This document shows, piece by piece, positions 21,281 to 42,476 of a DNA stretch of 64,000 nucleotides (positions are counted from its first letter, which is position 1; every line of letters starts with the position of its first letter). The translations under genes were made by a program, and so were the position numbers. The notes beneath the pieces were generated by a model. It did no database searches. It worked only from the letters and a program-made list of their open reading frames with translations, and was not told the DNA's origin. Source of the stretch: Rhynochetos jubatus (taxonomy: Eukaryota; Chordata; Aves; Eurypygiformes; Rhynochetidae); assembly GCA_027574665.1 (NCBI GenBank), contig CM050650.1:102211086-102275085 (forward strand). The letters run 5' to 3'.

Positions 21281-22145
21281 AAGAATATGATGAGTTTTGG
21301 TCTATAGCTTAGTCACTAAAGTATTGCTTTAACTGTTTTAAAAATGTCTTTAAAATCTGAAATCAACACATGATAATACTAATGATTAGAATGTAATATG
21401 TAAGTTTCCATGGTTCCCCCTGTAAAACAATATTAGTGGAAAGCTCTGTGATCTGTATGAGAATCCATATAAGATAGACAAAATAATACTTATGAAGTAC
21501 TACTGGCCTATGTATTATTTCTTTTTATTCTCTTTGTATTGTCTGTTGCCAATGTATTATTTCTGAGACTGCAAGTAGGGCCAGTCCTTTTAACAAAATT
21601 ATCAGTGTTCCCACATAGTCTCTAATTGTCTTCAGGCATTACTTTCTAGTGTTACTGATTTAGAACAGCATTTTAAAAGAATGTAGCAACTTGGACTATG
21701 CATATACTATTTGAATAGTGCTCAGCGCAAGAACTGGAAATAGGTTAAGTTGTTAGACTTCAGTTTTAGACTATTTCCAGGAATTATATTAGTCCAAACA
21801 TTATAGAACTCCTTAAAATTTAAGCATGGTACAGAGGCTGTTCTTGGTAGGCCCACCTGCAGTACTACTTCTAGTCCTATTACAGGTATTTGCTGTGGCA
21901 AATCATGCTGTTTGGTCTAAAGGCCAAAGAACAGCCTCTTGTAGTGTGCAGTGTAGCCATAGTGTAGTCAGAGGTCAGAAGGAGCAGGTCTGCTCCACAA
22001 GGGCAGATGAGCCAGGAGCCGAGGATGACCAAAGCACAGACTGTGCCTTCACTCACTAAACACAGTTCCGCAGCCTGTGAGCTGGGTCAGCAGAGCCAGA
22101 AGCTGGTAACAGCGTCCTTTGATAGCCCCAGACCAACAAGCTTGT

Positions 22146-22194
22146 TGTCCACTAGGATCCCAAGTCCTTCTCCTCAGAGCTACTTTCCAGGCAG
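22146..22194 (-). mobile_element. Short CR1 relic, antisense
   Basis: ACTAGGATCCCAAGTCCTTC followed by TCCTCAGAGC matches the reverse complement of a conserved CR1 reverse transcriptase segment (sense EKDLGVLV-like). Only about 50 bp are clear. The element may extend upstream to about 22060 in more decayed form. Confidence 0.55.
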
Positions 22195-22871
22195 ATGTTA
22201 AAATGTAATCATCTGCTGCATGGAAGATTCCCAGAGCAGAATAACACTAGGTTACTTTGTTCCTCGTAATAGAAAGTAGTTGTTTAGATTATGCAATGAT
22301 CTTTTCTTTGTTAAAAAAAACCCAGTTATGTGACTATTTTAGGGGGGGTTATAGTTAATTTATATATTAATTTGATTTTAAAATAATTATTTGCTTCTTG
22401 GGTAAAATAGCAGTATACAATAACAAAATAATATTTTATTCTTGTAAAACCTATAGTTTTTAGTAGTGTTTGGTGAAATCTTTGGATTGCATATAACTAA
22501 TGTAATTATTATGACTACATTTTAAGGAAGATCTTGGTTGGAAACAAAGCCTTTTCATTAGTTCTTAAATGTTGGAAAGAGTGACAGCAATACTTTGATT
22601 TCAATGTATAGAAAGGTGTTTACTCAATATCCAACATGGAAATGTTTTAACATATTTAATTCTGTGTTTACAGTTTCTTTCAACTAAATATTTTATACTT
22701 CCAGTCCTTTATGAATACTTGCAGTCAAGTAAAACTCAGGTATTCTAATTTTAAAGAAATTTTAATAAAAATTATACCCTGGACAAGAACCCTTAGATAT
22801 GTCATTCTTGGAAAACCAAACAGAAACAACAGCACTAAACTGTCACTTTGTAATCTTAATTTTCAGACTGA

Positions 22872-28318
<5,447 letters not shown>

Positions 28319-30904
28319 TAAATTCTTCTTAGAGTATTTCTTTAAATACGGGTGTAGGGGTTTGGGTTTTCTTCACCTTTTTCCAGTTGCCAGGGACTTC
28401 TCTTGGTGGTAGATGGGCTTTATAACGGCAGTTGTCTTCAGTGAATCCTGTCTGGCCCCATGGACTTGAATAAGTTCACCCTTTCTTAGTTTTCTGTAAT
28501 CTGTTGTTCAGTTACTGCTGAGTGTTCATGCTCTCAGTCAGTAGAAGTACATGGTGAGCATTGTGAAAGCAAGGTAAAAAAGACATTTAATGCTTAAGTA
28601 TTTTTGGCATCATCTGTCATTAGGTTGTCTACACCTCCCCCCCAGCAATGCATCAACATGCCCACGTATATTTTGAACTTCTCTTTGTAATTAGTATATC
28701 TGTAGACTTTTTTTCCCTAATGTGCCTTTCTAGGGACACTGTCTGCACACTGTAGATGAAATGCAAGGGTGAGACAGCATGCTCAAGTCTGTTAGCATGC
28801 TGCCAGGCAGCTGAGTAGAATAGGTTGATCCAGGTGACTTAGAGAGTACAGACTGGTGACACCTGGAGCAGTACTTACAGGTTCATTGCCTGTACAGGCA
28901 ACAAATGCAGTCCCAAAGGGGATTCTGGACAGGTCACTAGATTTATTGCATACACACTCAGTAAGTTTATTCAGACAATCATTGAACACTGTGGTTTATT
29001 GTACACTATCTTTTCAGCTTTACTAGATTGAACTGTAAAAGTGGGGGGTTTTTTTGTTACATTGGAGCACTGTCCTGGTTTGACACAGTAAATAAATGGA
29101 AAGAACTGTCTCACTTCAGGAATATTTCTATAGTTGTAAGGAGCTTGTTGGGACTGTTCAGACTCCTTCTTGATAGTGTTTTAAGCCTTCTTACTTCTGT
29201 ATTTATAGAAAGATATCACCACGACTGCACACTCTGCTTTGGCTATAGCTCAAGATATCTGTACATGCCCTTTATACACATAAAAAGCATCACTTGCATT
29301 TAAATCTATTAAGCATAATTAATTGGAAAAGGGGGAATATAGCCTTCTGGAATTAGAAAGCAACTTTCAGAATTTAATTCTTATCAAATGTTTACATATG
29401 AATTACACCGTTGTCATATTTTATTTGGTTTTTTATATGCCTAAACTGTTTAGTTATTATTTGATGCTTCTAAAGAATTCTACAAAACCTCAATTTTGTT
29501 AGGTGTATGTGTATAAACACACAAAAAGATGTTACTGTTGAATGATAAGTCTCCAGGTGAGCAGAATGATATGCCTCATTTCAGTCATTTATTTGGACTA
29601 CAATTATTTTTTAGCAACTCTAAGAAATACATTTTAAAAAATGAAAAAAAAAAAAACCAGAAAATGAGTCAGGCAAAGCTACTTTGTCTCAGAAGAATCA
29701 TGAGCTATTTGAATATCCAGCTTTTAAAGTATAGTTTAGAATATATTTTAAAGAGCTTTATTTAATACATAAATATATGTAAATATATATTGGTTAAAAA
29801 GTTAATAGCATTTAAGAATCTCTATAATTTTGAGATTTTTTCGTCGTCTTGGGAAGCATGTGATCGTATTTCCAATGACCACAGGCTGTCTAGCCTTTTA
29901 AATACTCTAGAGAATAACATCCAGTCTCACACTGAACACAGTAATCTGGTCTGCAAAGTCAATCATTTTATTTATCGCCCTCTATTCCAGGTTGACCTTC
30001 TCCCTGTTCACTTTTCCACTGGGCTGATTTCAATTTTGTTTCACAGCAGTATGAAACATCTACTAAAAGATGAAGGATAATTGCTACAGAAAATGAAAGG
30101 TCTCTGTGATACAGCTTGAGAAGTCTAGTTTGCCAATGCTACAGGCAAAAGCTAGAAGGAAGGGTAGAAGGGAAATAGTTATTGCTTGCATTATTTCACA
30201 TTCTGGTTTGAGCAAGCAATAGATAAGGTTTGTAGCTTTTTAATGGCTTTTGCAATGCCAATTTCTCCAAAACTTCTTTTTAGCTACATATGTCATCTGT
30301 GCCTTCATTTCTTTTTCTCGGGAGACTGTATTTCCTTGTATTTCATGCAATCGGTAAAGGCTATCTGTAATATCAGACTGAATGAATATCCCATCTTTCA
30401 GAATATTAGGGTCAGGTATGTTGAAATATACTAGGAACAATCACATTTGGGAAGAATGAGTATTATATTTTTTTCAGGTTTATCTTATGCTTGTTCCCCT
30501 GCTCTGACATAGTCTAACAATAGCATATATTTTTATATAGCTGAGGCTGCAGCAGTACAGAGTTCTTTCCCAAAAATACAGTGTGATGACCCTTCTACCA
30601 CCCAAAGATTTATGGGTTTTTAGTGTTTGTCTTCCTTTACTTGCTTCACCATACAAATACGTGAATTAGTTTATGAGGTCAAATGAGATTTTCAAGAGGA
30701 CTATTGAGAAAGGTAGCATACTAGGACAAGGAATGACTGTGGAAGAAAGAGAGAATCAATAAAAGAGGAATATGACTTTAACAATTAAGTTGATATAATC
30801 TGAAATAAGAATAAAATACATAGCTACATAATTACTGTTGAGTATAATTAGGGAGCAGAACTAAGACTGTTAGTATCATTTTCCGTATACGTTACCATGA
30901 AACG

Positions 30905-31080
30905 TAATGTCCTGATTTACAACAGGCTTCCTAGACTGGTGGTCAATGCCCCAAGCCTGTCAGTGTTTAAGAGGCATTTGGACAATGGCCTTAATAATAT
31001 TAACTTGGTCAGCCCTGAAGTGGTCAGGCACTTGGACTAGATGGTCGTTGTAGGTCCCTTCCAACTGAAGTAGTCAATTG
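30905..31080 (+). mobile_element. CR1 LINE 3'-end fragment, sense
   Basis: GGTGGTCAATGCCCCAAGCC, then CAGTGTTTAAGAGGCATTTG, then GGACTAGATGGTCGTTGTAG and GTCCCTTCCAACTGAA are the 3' end of an avian CR1 subfamily distinct from the copies at 20.5 and 60.9 kb. About 175 bp are present and no coding part is left. Confidence 0.85.
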
Positions 31081-31857
31081 GTTTAGAGGCATTTCAGCTA
31101 GGCTGTTTGCCATGTCACTTCTTAGAGAAACATACCTGTTTTCCTAATTTTTTATAGATGTTTGAAACTGTACTGCATTTTGCCATGGGTTACTTCAATC
31201 TAAATTCCATTTTTAGCAGTATGGGAGTACCTTACTTTGTTCTTGTTTTTGGCTTGCATCACGTTTCTTCCTAAGGCAGTTTTTCCTAAAACAAGGAAAA
31301 AAAAAGTAGAAAAATGATGCCTCTTGTAGTGAATGGCATGGTTAATTTGTGCATCTTTAGCATGGCTTATCTCACTCTAACCAGTAGTAGAGTGTTAGTA
31401 AAATCTGTGGAAACCTCAGCAAAATGTCAGTTTTAACATGGCATTTAGGGTCTCCTGATGACAATAGAATAATCTGACACAAATCTAGCCAAAGATGTTT
31501 GTAGCTGTTATGGCTATTTTACTTACTGGCTGTTCTCAGTAGAATGGTGGCATTCAGTCTCAAAAGAGAGCACATAGCCGTACTTCTGCTACATGAACTA
31601 ATTTAAGAGTGTTAGTAAACTATCCCCACATTTGCTATAATGACAGAGTTAGCTTGCCCACAGGAAAATAACTTTCATAAGGCAATAGTATAAAGAAACC
31701 AGATGATTTGACATCCTTGTTGGGAGGTGTTGAAAATGTTACTTACACAAAAATATCTATCTGGTTTACAAATGCACATATGCAAATTTCCAACTGTGAA
31801 TACTGACGATTGTAGGATATTCTTTAATCTTATTCTTATAAAGGGTCCTTTACCTTT

Positions 31858-32565
31858 TCACAGCTGTTGTAGGGATTCTCCAGATGTGGACTTCAGATGA
31901 GGGTTAGAGAGTCTGAACAAGGATTTGCTTCTGAAACTTCCTCCCTTTTGAGCAAAAATAGAGAAAGGTAGTATTCCCATAAAAGGCTGAACAGGAGTTG
32001 CTTCTACACAGTGAATAAAAAATACCCCAGGAGCCATGCAGAATTTTTCATTCAGGTCATATAGCCTCTTAGGAAGCAAGTAAGGTTTAGACACATGTAA
32101 AGCTAAAAGTTTAACTGCCAGGGGGCTGTAGTGGTGACCTGTATGTGAGGAGGCCATGAGATACCATGTGCCACTCAGAAACAGCTTCTTCTGAAGCAGA
32201 TGTAAACAACCTCTTATATGCCAAAATTCCACCAGTCAGAGCAGCGTGTGGTGCCTGTTCTCAAAGATATTTGAGAAAGTGACATCTGCTTTGGGCCAGA
32301 GATGCTTCCGGGGGCATGGTGATGTAGGGATTGTTGGAGACACACTCTTAGAAAGAGACCCTCCATGCCAAAGGGGTAGCAATTCTAAAGGGACCGTGGC
32401 CTGTGAATAACCCATGCTGGAGTTAGAACACCTCAGAGGGGTTGGCAGCCTGTGAAAACCTATTCTGCAGTAGGGGGACATCTCTGAGCAACTGCAGCCT
32501 GTTGGTGACCAGCACTGGGGCAGGAACACGAAGAAACATAATGATGTGAAAACTTGAAGAAGCAA
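31858..32565 (-). other. Unexplained block with two stacked minus-strand open frames
   Basis: Open frames of 124 codons (31858-32232) and 109 codons (32236-32565) lie almost end to end on the minus strand, separated by a few bases, in a stretch with higher GC than the rest of intron 9. The translations show no domain, signal peptide or family I recognise, and low-complexity Ser/Leu/Pro content. The most likely explanation is chance frames in an unrecognised old repeat or unique intronic sequence. Real coding is unlikely. Confidence 0.2.
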
Positions 32566-35361
32566 AAAGCAAGAGAGAAAATCAGTAACATACTACGTAC
32601 AACGGAGGAAAACAAAGAAGCAAAAAGAGAAGCACAAGACCCCAACCTCCTGTGCTGCCTCTCATGTCACTGGTGAAACTAAAGTGGATACAAGGAATTT
32701 GAGACAAAGAAGGAGGAGGATAGGTGTTTGACTGAAGTTAAGTCTGGGAAGAGGGAAGAAAAGCTGTTTAGTTAGGTGATTATTTGATTGTTTGTGTCCT
32801 CTTTCTTCTTAACTCCTGAATTGGTATTTTATTCTTTGTAAATTGGTAAATTAAAATAAGAATAATTAAATATAAATTCCCATTGTCCAAAACAATGTAT
32901 GAAATGTTTGCTAACACATGATTGCCAGTGATTTAAGAAAGCAGTCCTGACCAAAGGATGGATTAATGCCTAATCATGTGGCAGAAGCTGTAGTTCCAGG
33001 CATATGATATGAGGCTGGACATGTGAGCAGCCTTGCCAGTTGAAAAGTCATTATACAGTAAAAAAAATGTTTGAATAATAATACTTGCATGGCAGACTAT
33101 TTGATATAGAAAAAGCTAGTAGTCCCAGTGAAAGAGAACAAAAAGAGCAGACTGGGTGAGTTGAACTGTCCTGGCAGATGGCATTTAGTCTGCAGGTTGT
33201 GGTCAGGAAGAACTGTGACTGTGTGAAATCCTTAAACTATGGTTTCTTCATTATCCTTTCACAAGTGCAGAACAATTTCTTCCCGTGGTTAGGACTGTAT
33301 GTAGGAACAAGTTTCACAGAGCAGCTGGGTGACACTGAGGTCCTGTTGAAATCTTGATCACAAAATCCCATTTATTTGAACAAAAGAGAATTTATTTAAT
33401 TTATTGAAAGGGAAGTAATTTGTTTACAGTATGTAAAGTATTTAAACATCTTAAAACATTGAAAAATGTATTTGATTTACTTTTGCCATATTGTGTAGTT
33501 ATCATTCCAGGTATATGTTAGTTTACCTCTGACCGTTTCTTTTAGTTTTGGATACATTTAATAAGTCTCTTAAGCTTTCAAGACTAAAATCTTCTACAAC
33601 CATCTAACCTAATGATTTAGAAGTAAATATGTGTTACTGTGTCTTTATGGCCTTGTCTGAAAAACCAACTCACTGCATATTAATAAAAGAGCATATATTA
33701 TACTGTTATTGATAGCACCAATTGTTCCTAAATAATTTTTTGAAAAGCTTTTCTCTACATTCAATAATAATTGCGTAAACTTATCTGTTATTCTCAGTAG
33801 CAATACAGAAAACTGCTAGAACATGATGTAATCACAAATGAGAACTGCCAATGTTCTGCTAAGATGTGTTGCATATTTCATGCTAGATTTAAGATAGTTT
33901 TGATTTCAATTAATATTCTGTATCCAACTTGTCAATAAATGATAACTTCTAGAGCACTTACCAGTACTTAAAACCACTACACTTAAATAATTATGATTCT
34001 GAACACAGAAAATGACAGTATAAGAAATAAGAAAATAATAAATCTATCAATATGAAAATATTTATGTATAGGCTCCAGAAAACTTATCTTTAATTAGTTA
34101 CCGGGATAACTGAATAAATCTGGAAGGGAGAGGTGTCTGTGTGTACAGGTTTGCACATGAAGAAATGGAAATATTGCTCTTCACTGTAACAGGCCAGAAA
34201 AGAAAATTAAATGTAAGCATGTAAAATAAAATGAAATAAAACCATGATTCTATTTACAATAGTCTTAGAATAGGTTATTAAGCCAGAAACATGATGTTTA
34301 GAAATGTGGCAGGAATAAAGTCTAAACACTTTTTTTTTTTTTCCTATTCTGTGTCTTCGTTAATTAAGGACCAAATGGTAGGCAGTTTTCATGGTGTTAC
34401 TTATTCATATCTAGGTGCAGTGATCTCCTGAAAAGAATTGTTGAAGAAACCAAAGTGATCAAAGGAAGCTTTTCAACATGCTGCTGACACAGAAATATTG
34501 TATTTAATGAGATTATTTTAAATGTAAATTTATTTTATTATAGTGGAAAATGTAGATGATATTGCACACAAAAACTACTTCAATCTTTTTTTCTATAAAT
34601 ACATATGTTAAAAATTTGGCATTTACTAAACTGAAAAACGAAATGTAGAAAGAACAAGTTTGAAATCAAACAACATGCACAATACCAAGGAGTCTCTAGG
34701 TATAAAAGAAATGCCTGTTATAAAGAAGAAGTTTTAAATATCTAAACCTAAGGGAAAAGAAATCCATGGGCTTCTAATAAATTTAATTATTTTGCTCCTT
34801 AAATGTTGCTTACAGTCTTCTGTTTGTGTATCACATCATGTTTATGAATTCTCAGAATTTATTGGTAGAAATAATTGTTGTCAGCTGTAAACACTGAAAT
34901 AACCCTGGGGGTACGTTGTTATCACTTTGTATTCTCCAATATGATAAATTAAATATTTGTATAATATTACATTGGTTTTCTATCTGATCATCTACAGCAT
35001 AATATTCTTCTTGGCTTCTAATAACAAACTTCTCATGAGAAGCCAAAACTTCCATATTCAATAAGTAAAATAAGTGGTAGGTATACTATTCTGTTATTTA
35101 AGAGGGCAGCTGAAACACTGACTTATCCTCTCATGCCGAAGGATGTGCTTCCAAAGTCAATTGCTCTCCAAGCTGCCATGGCACTTGCATTATGTACATG
35201 GCCACAGACCAAAACTGCAATCCAGCTAACAGCCATGAAAGCATTAGGCCATTTGTTGAGAATACAGGAGCAGAGCAAGTAAAAGGAACAAATACAATGA
35301 AGCTCGGTCCTACAAGAAACATTGAGCATTTTTAGTATTCTGTTTACTTCTTAGATGATGA

Positions 35362-37597
<2,236 letters not shown>

Positions 37598-38380
37598 TGA
37601 TTTAAACATACAGTTCTATATATAGGTGTGTGAGAGAACATGTATTTTTTTTCTCACACATACAGACAAGGAAAGTGTTTCCTCCAAGGAGGAGATTTTA
37701 GGTGCTGTAAACATGTCAGTCAAATTTAAAAAGAAGTAATCCAAAGAAAATATGATACTAAAATGTTTAGCTTTGATTAGTGGATTTTATGTGATAATAC
37801 TTTCAAAAAATTTATTTCTTTTATCTACCCCTCCCACAGAGAAGATACATTGATATAATTTGGTATTGACATTCAAGAAGCTGCTTTTGATAGCTTTGAC
37901 TTGCTTTATCCTTGTTAGCCACTCTTTCTCAGGAAAAAGCTGAAGCATTTAGTATTCAACCAAACTTAGCAGACCTCAGAAAACAACAAAAAAAACCCCA
38001 AAAATTGGGACATAACTACCCATATAATTTGTCGCTTCACATGTATTTCAGGCATATATAATTTTTTTACTTTTTTATAAGACAATTTGTGTAGAAAGAG
38101 CATGTTCTATAAACGAAACCAAGAGAAAGAGATAACTCATATAAGGTTAGGTCATGAATAATATCCCACACTCATGAATTCTATCACATATCTGATTCTG
38201 GTGTAGTTAATGCATTTTGTAGAATTCTGCCTCTCTGGTGACTTCACAAACTTTTAAAATATAGATGTATATTGGATTATGTAAAGAAAATTAACGATCA
38301 ACTGAAAAAATTTCCTCCATATTATTCGATATTGAATTAAATAATTTGAAGTTGCACCACAAAATTTACATATTAAAAAA

Positions 38381-38567
38381 TGTCAGAGGTTAACCCTAGT
38401 AGGCAGCTCAGTCCCACCCAGCTGAAACCAGCACAATTGTGTAAGCACTGCTCAGCAACAACTAAAACATCCTTGTGCTATCAACACTGTTTTGGTCACA
38501 AATCCAAAACATGACACCATGCCAGCTACTATGAGGAAAACTGACTAACCCAGCCAAACCCAGTACA
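38381..38567 (-). mobile_element. Short avian LTR fossil, same broad family as 3715-4520
   Basis: The start TGTCAGAGGTTAACCCTAGT and the end CAAACCCAGTACA keep TG...CA termini. The interior (GTAAGCACTGCTCAGCAACA, CTAAAACATCCTTGTGCTAT, CAACACTGTTTTGGTCACAA) matches, from memory, the terminal part of a very common avian LTR in reverse orientation. The copy is much shorter than a full LTR and is a broken fossil. The flanks are A-rich and give no clear target duplication. Confidence 0.75.
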
Positions 38568-38721
38568 AAAGGCTATGTTTTGTATTAAATAGTAGTAAGT
38601 ATGCTGTATATTAAATTGGAAATAAGGAAGAAAGAACTTATAAAACATAATCAGCTTTTGACAAGTGAAATATATTGGACCCATTGGATAAAGACCTGTT
38701 GAAACAAAACTATACCAATTC

Positions 38722-39045
38722 TTGTGTCAGGGCCCAGCAGGTCACTGGCTTCAGGTGCCAGGAGCAACGGGGGCTCCCTGGGGCACTGGGGCAGCCCCAG
38801 TCAGAGGAATTGGGCATCACTCTGGGGACCGGAACAGGTTGAGGCAGGGCCAGGACATGGGTCTGTGGGTGGCTTTGGCTCAGATGGGCCCACAGCCAAG
38901 CAGGGCAGGGCTGTGGGATACTGGAAACTGGCCTGCTGCAGTATTATTGGGGCAGGAGCTGATGGCCTCAGAGGCTGAAATGGGGTCCTGGGCCATGGGC
39001 AGGGTGGGGGCAGGCCACTGGGTGCTGGAAAGGACCATTAAGGGC
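38722..39045. other. GC-rich island of unknown origin
   Basis: About 325 bp dominated by GGGGCAGG-, CTGGG- and CAGGGC-like words inside an otherwise AT-rich intron. Two overlapping + frames stay open (120 and 84 codons), as expected when TA-containing stop codons are rare. There is no clean tandem unit, few CpG sites and no match to CR1 or the LTRs. It could be a decayed minisatellite, an unrecognised repeat or a captured GC-rich segment. Confidence 0.6.
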
Positions 39046-39907
39046 TCTCAGTTTGAGCATGTTGTCTTGTCCTTTTTGGCTTAATACTGTGGGTCACCAG
39101 TAAATGACAAAAATATCATAGCATTTTTTCTTCTTTTTATGCTATAGTAATGTTTGTGATGTCAGCATACTATTTTAGGAGAAAGTTATAGGGGTTTCAT
39201 AAACAAAGTTATAATAAAAATCCTGAGACCATGTGCTAACAGACATTAAGATACCTTATGCTGCTGTCATTCTGGTGGCAGAATACACGCATTTTTGTAC
39301 ACCCATCTTGACAAGAAGCTACTGTGGATAGGACTGGTGTGTTGAATGCCAAGAGGGATTCACCCCATGCGTGTTCTTGTGGCATGCAACAGCAGAGTGA
39401 ACCAGTTACTTTCCTGTGCCTAATAATGACAGGTGATGCTTTTTGGTGGGTAAACTGATTCTTTTTAAGATAAAGTTTTCCAGGTGATACTAGACAGTGT
39501 TCAGAAACATTCAGAATAATTGGAAAACTGCAAGTTATTTTTGCTTTCAATATTACTGGTTCGTCAAAGTACTTCTCATGGCTTATGAAGAAATGAAACT
39601 AACATTGCCTTTAAAAGACAACCATTAAAATGATTTCTTATCTTTATAGCATTTGCTGTACCATTTACAGAATCTATAGGTATAGCAGATTTTTAATTAA
39701 TGAGTGGAACTTAGTGGCGGTACAAAATGCTTGAATAAACCAGAATCATTAGGAGAGACAGAGCTAATTCTTTTCATATTCTTACTATAGTAGATATGTT
39801 TCCAAGTTTACGTAATAAAGTTATTGACTCTTAATTCTCTCAGTTGAGAAGTTCCCAGTTTGTATAAACATGATAGAATTTTCCTTGCTATATTCAGAAG
39901 AAAAGAG

Positions 39908-39929
39908 AAAAAAAAAAAAAAAAAAAAAA
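39908..39929. repeat. Poly-A tract (22)
   Basis: Run of 22 A preceded by AAAAGAG. No retrocopy or SINE body is recognisable upstream. Confidence 0.95.
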
Positions 39930-41527
39930 GCCATAACTGGAATTGATTTTTCTCCTGCAGAGGAACTATGCTTAATTTTTCATTTGGAAAAAATTATTTA
40001 AGAAGTTCCCTGTTTTTCATTAGCCATACTGCTTTCCAAAAGGAAATGAATTTATTTTAAAATACGATGTTAAAGAAAAAGAGAGTTTCATTAAATGATA
40101 ATCAGGTTATATGCATGTTAAGTTTATCAAGTGTCAGATCTTCCATGCTGCAGTCTCATAATTTCCACTTCCTTAATCCAATATGGGTATCTTCCTTCCA
40201 GGAATATTCTTCTCTTCTAAAACCTGCTTTTGTTATAAGACCACAAAATTGTGTATTGAATTGGGACACTCGCTTCCTACAGCCCATTAATGGCAGTTCC
40301 ATGAAGCACAAATTGCAGAAAGACTTATAAAACTTGGATAATTGTCAGGCATCCCATGAGTATTTGTAAACATGTCATGCTGTCAATTGTATCACAGAAT
40401 GGAATTATGAGAAAGTGGAAGTTCCTTGGATGAAAGGACAGGAAGGCTTTCATCAATATGCCAAAGTGAAGCCTGTCCTGGACTACTTGATGAAAGTTGT
40501 AGACGTAGTAGTTAAGTGCGAGGACATTCTTGACAAACACATTGCTTTTTCCTGAGAGTATGAAATATAAACTTAAGTGAGAGATCAGTTACTTAATACA
40601 CACAAATGAACAAAAAAGTGGAAACAAGTCAGAAAAACCAACAGTGTTTTAGAATTGCTAGTTTGGGACTGATGCTTCACTTGCTGTGGTATATTCAAAC
40701 TGAGAAAAAAAATAGACTAAATATAGCTACAGATCTGTCTAAAACTGGAAATGCAGATAATATCTGAAATTCTTTTATATATGTCTAAGTACTAAAATAT
40801 GCATATATATGTGTATATAGATATACAGAGAGAGTATACAAATACAGTAGTCATTGAGGTTGACACCTGGAAAATCTACTCATATGATGGTAGTTAAATT
40901 TGGAAAGAAATTGGGTAACAATGTCACCCATCCTCTGTTCTAACCAAGGAAATGCCTAAAATGACCATTAATCTCCATTCTTGGTCTAGAAATTTCTTAG
41001 ATAATTAGATAGCCTTTTGTAGATACAGTCTAGTCTTCATTCCTGGAATGAGATATATTGCTCTTGGTTGTCATTGCTAACACTTGAAAGGGATAGTGAA
41101 CATAATTTTCTACATTATTATCATAATTAAACGTTAGTTTAAATAGAAAAATTGACCTCATTCTCTTTTAAGCCTTTAGGGAGGCAAACATGCACTTACT
41201 GCCACTTAGGGGAGTTCTCTATTTTCCAGATTACAGTTTCTCAGTCAAGAGGTTAAGAAGTCAATAAGACTCTGGTATCCTGACATGGTATACATCTATA
41301 TGAGTTATAGATTTCTACCAAGGAGATACCTACATCTAAGCTCTTATTCATGAAATCTGATCCTGCCCTTTAAGAGCTGTTTCTTTCTATTGATGATAAG
41401 GGAAGTCCAAAACAAATAGGACACTATGGACACTACATCTGGTTGCCACACAAAAATGTATCTTCTGTTTCCTATACCAAATCCCAGAAGAAGCATATGT
41501 TGGCAAGTGATAAATAAAATTTAAAGT

Positions 41528-42476
41528 AAGTCATAGAATCACAGACCAGCCCAGGCTGGAAGGACCCTGAAAAGATTATCCAGTCCAACCTTTTGTGAGA
41601 AAGGGCACCTAGATGAGATTGTCCAGCACTCTGTCCAATTGCATCTTGTGCACCTTCAGTGATGGGGACTCTACCGCATCTCTGGGGAGGTTGTTCCAGT
41701 GACTGATGGTTTTTAATGCAAAAAAATTCTTTCTGATGTTTAGATGAAACCTTTCCCAGTGCAACTTGGACTTGTTGCCCCTTGTCTTCTCCATGTGGCT
41801 CCAAATGAAGGAGAGAGCCTCCCTTTGGAATACTGTGAAGTCCCTGTAAGAGCTTTCTCTTCTCCAGGAAGAATAGACCTAACTCCTTCATCCTTTCCAA
41901 ATAGGACAGATTCTCAAGCCCCTTAATCATTTTCATGGCCCTTCTTTAAACCTTCTGCAGTCTATCTGTGTCTTTTTTAATTTGGGGACCAGATTTGGAC
42001 ACTATCTAGGTGCAGCCAACAAGTGCCGAGTAGGGTGAGATGATCGCATCTCTATCTCTGCTAGTAATGCACTTTGCCAGTAATGTCTTCGCCTTGGTTG
42101 CTGCAGCAGTGCACTGCTGACTCATGTTCATCTTGTAGTCCTCTAGGACTCCCAAGTCCCTTTCAGTAGGCTGTTCCACACCCACACAGATCCTGTACTG
42201 GGCTCTTTGGTTATTCTGACCCAGGTGTTGGACTTTGCACCTTGTTAAACTTCATACTGTTCTTGCTAGTCCACTCTTTCAGCCTGTACAGGTCTTGCTG
42301 TAAGATAGCTGACATGGCAACCTTACCACCCCGTTTAGTGTCATCAGCAATTTTGGTTAGGGTGCTTTCATTCTCATCATGAGATCATTTATGAAGATGT
42401 TGAAACAGGGTGTCGACCAGTGTCAATCCCTGGGCAACCCCACTTTTGACAGGCTGCCAGCCCGAACTATGCCATT
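41528..42476 (-). mobile_element. CR1 LINE fragment, antisense
   Basis: Read on the minus strand from 42476, the translation passes degenerate reverse transcriptase (SGVPQG...LF..FINDL-like region), then KMIKGLENLSYLERMKELGL, and the C-terminal block FHLNIRKNFFALKTISHWNN, LPRDAVESPSLKVH. It ends near 41528, where the + strand reads TCATAGAATCACAGACCAG, the inverse of the CR1 3' terminus. The 5' end is truncated inside the reverse transcriptase. The frame is broken in several places; the longest open piece is 41472-41936. It belongs to a different CR1 subfamily from the 20.5 kb copy. Confidence 0.93.

Noticed and set aside
21826-22059. A 77-codon + open frame starting with a hydrophobic signal-like stretch.
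   Set aside because: It has no cleavage-compatible mature domain, no promoter or splice support, and lies next to a CR1 relic inside an intron. Probably chance.
29070-29110. TGTCCTGGTTTGACACAG as the start of another avian LTR.
   Set aside because: The similarity stops after about 15 bases and no matching end or interior follows.
38722-39084. A 120-codon + open frame as a gene.
   Set aside because: It is open because the sequence is GC-rich and stop-poor; an overlapping frame is equally open. It has no domain, no clear splice context and low-complexity composition.
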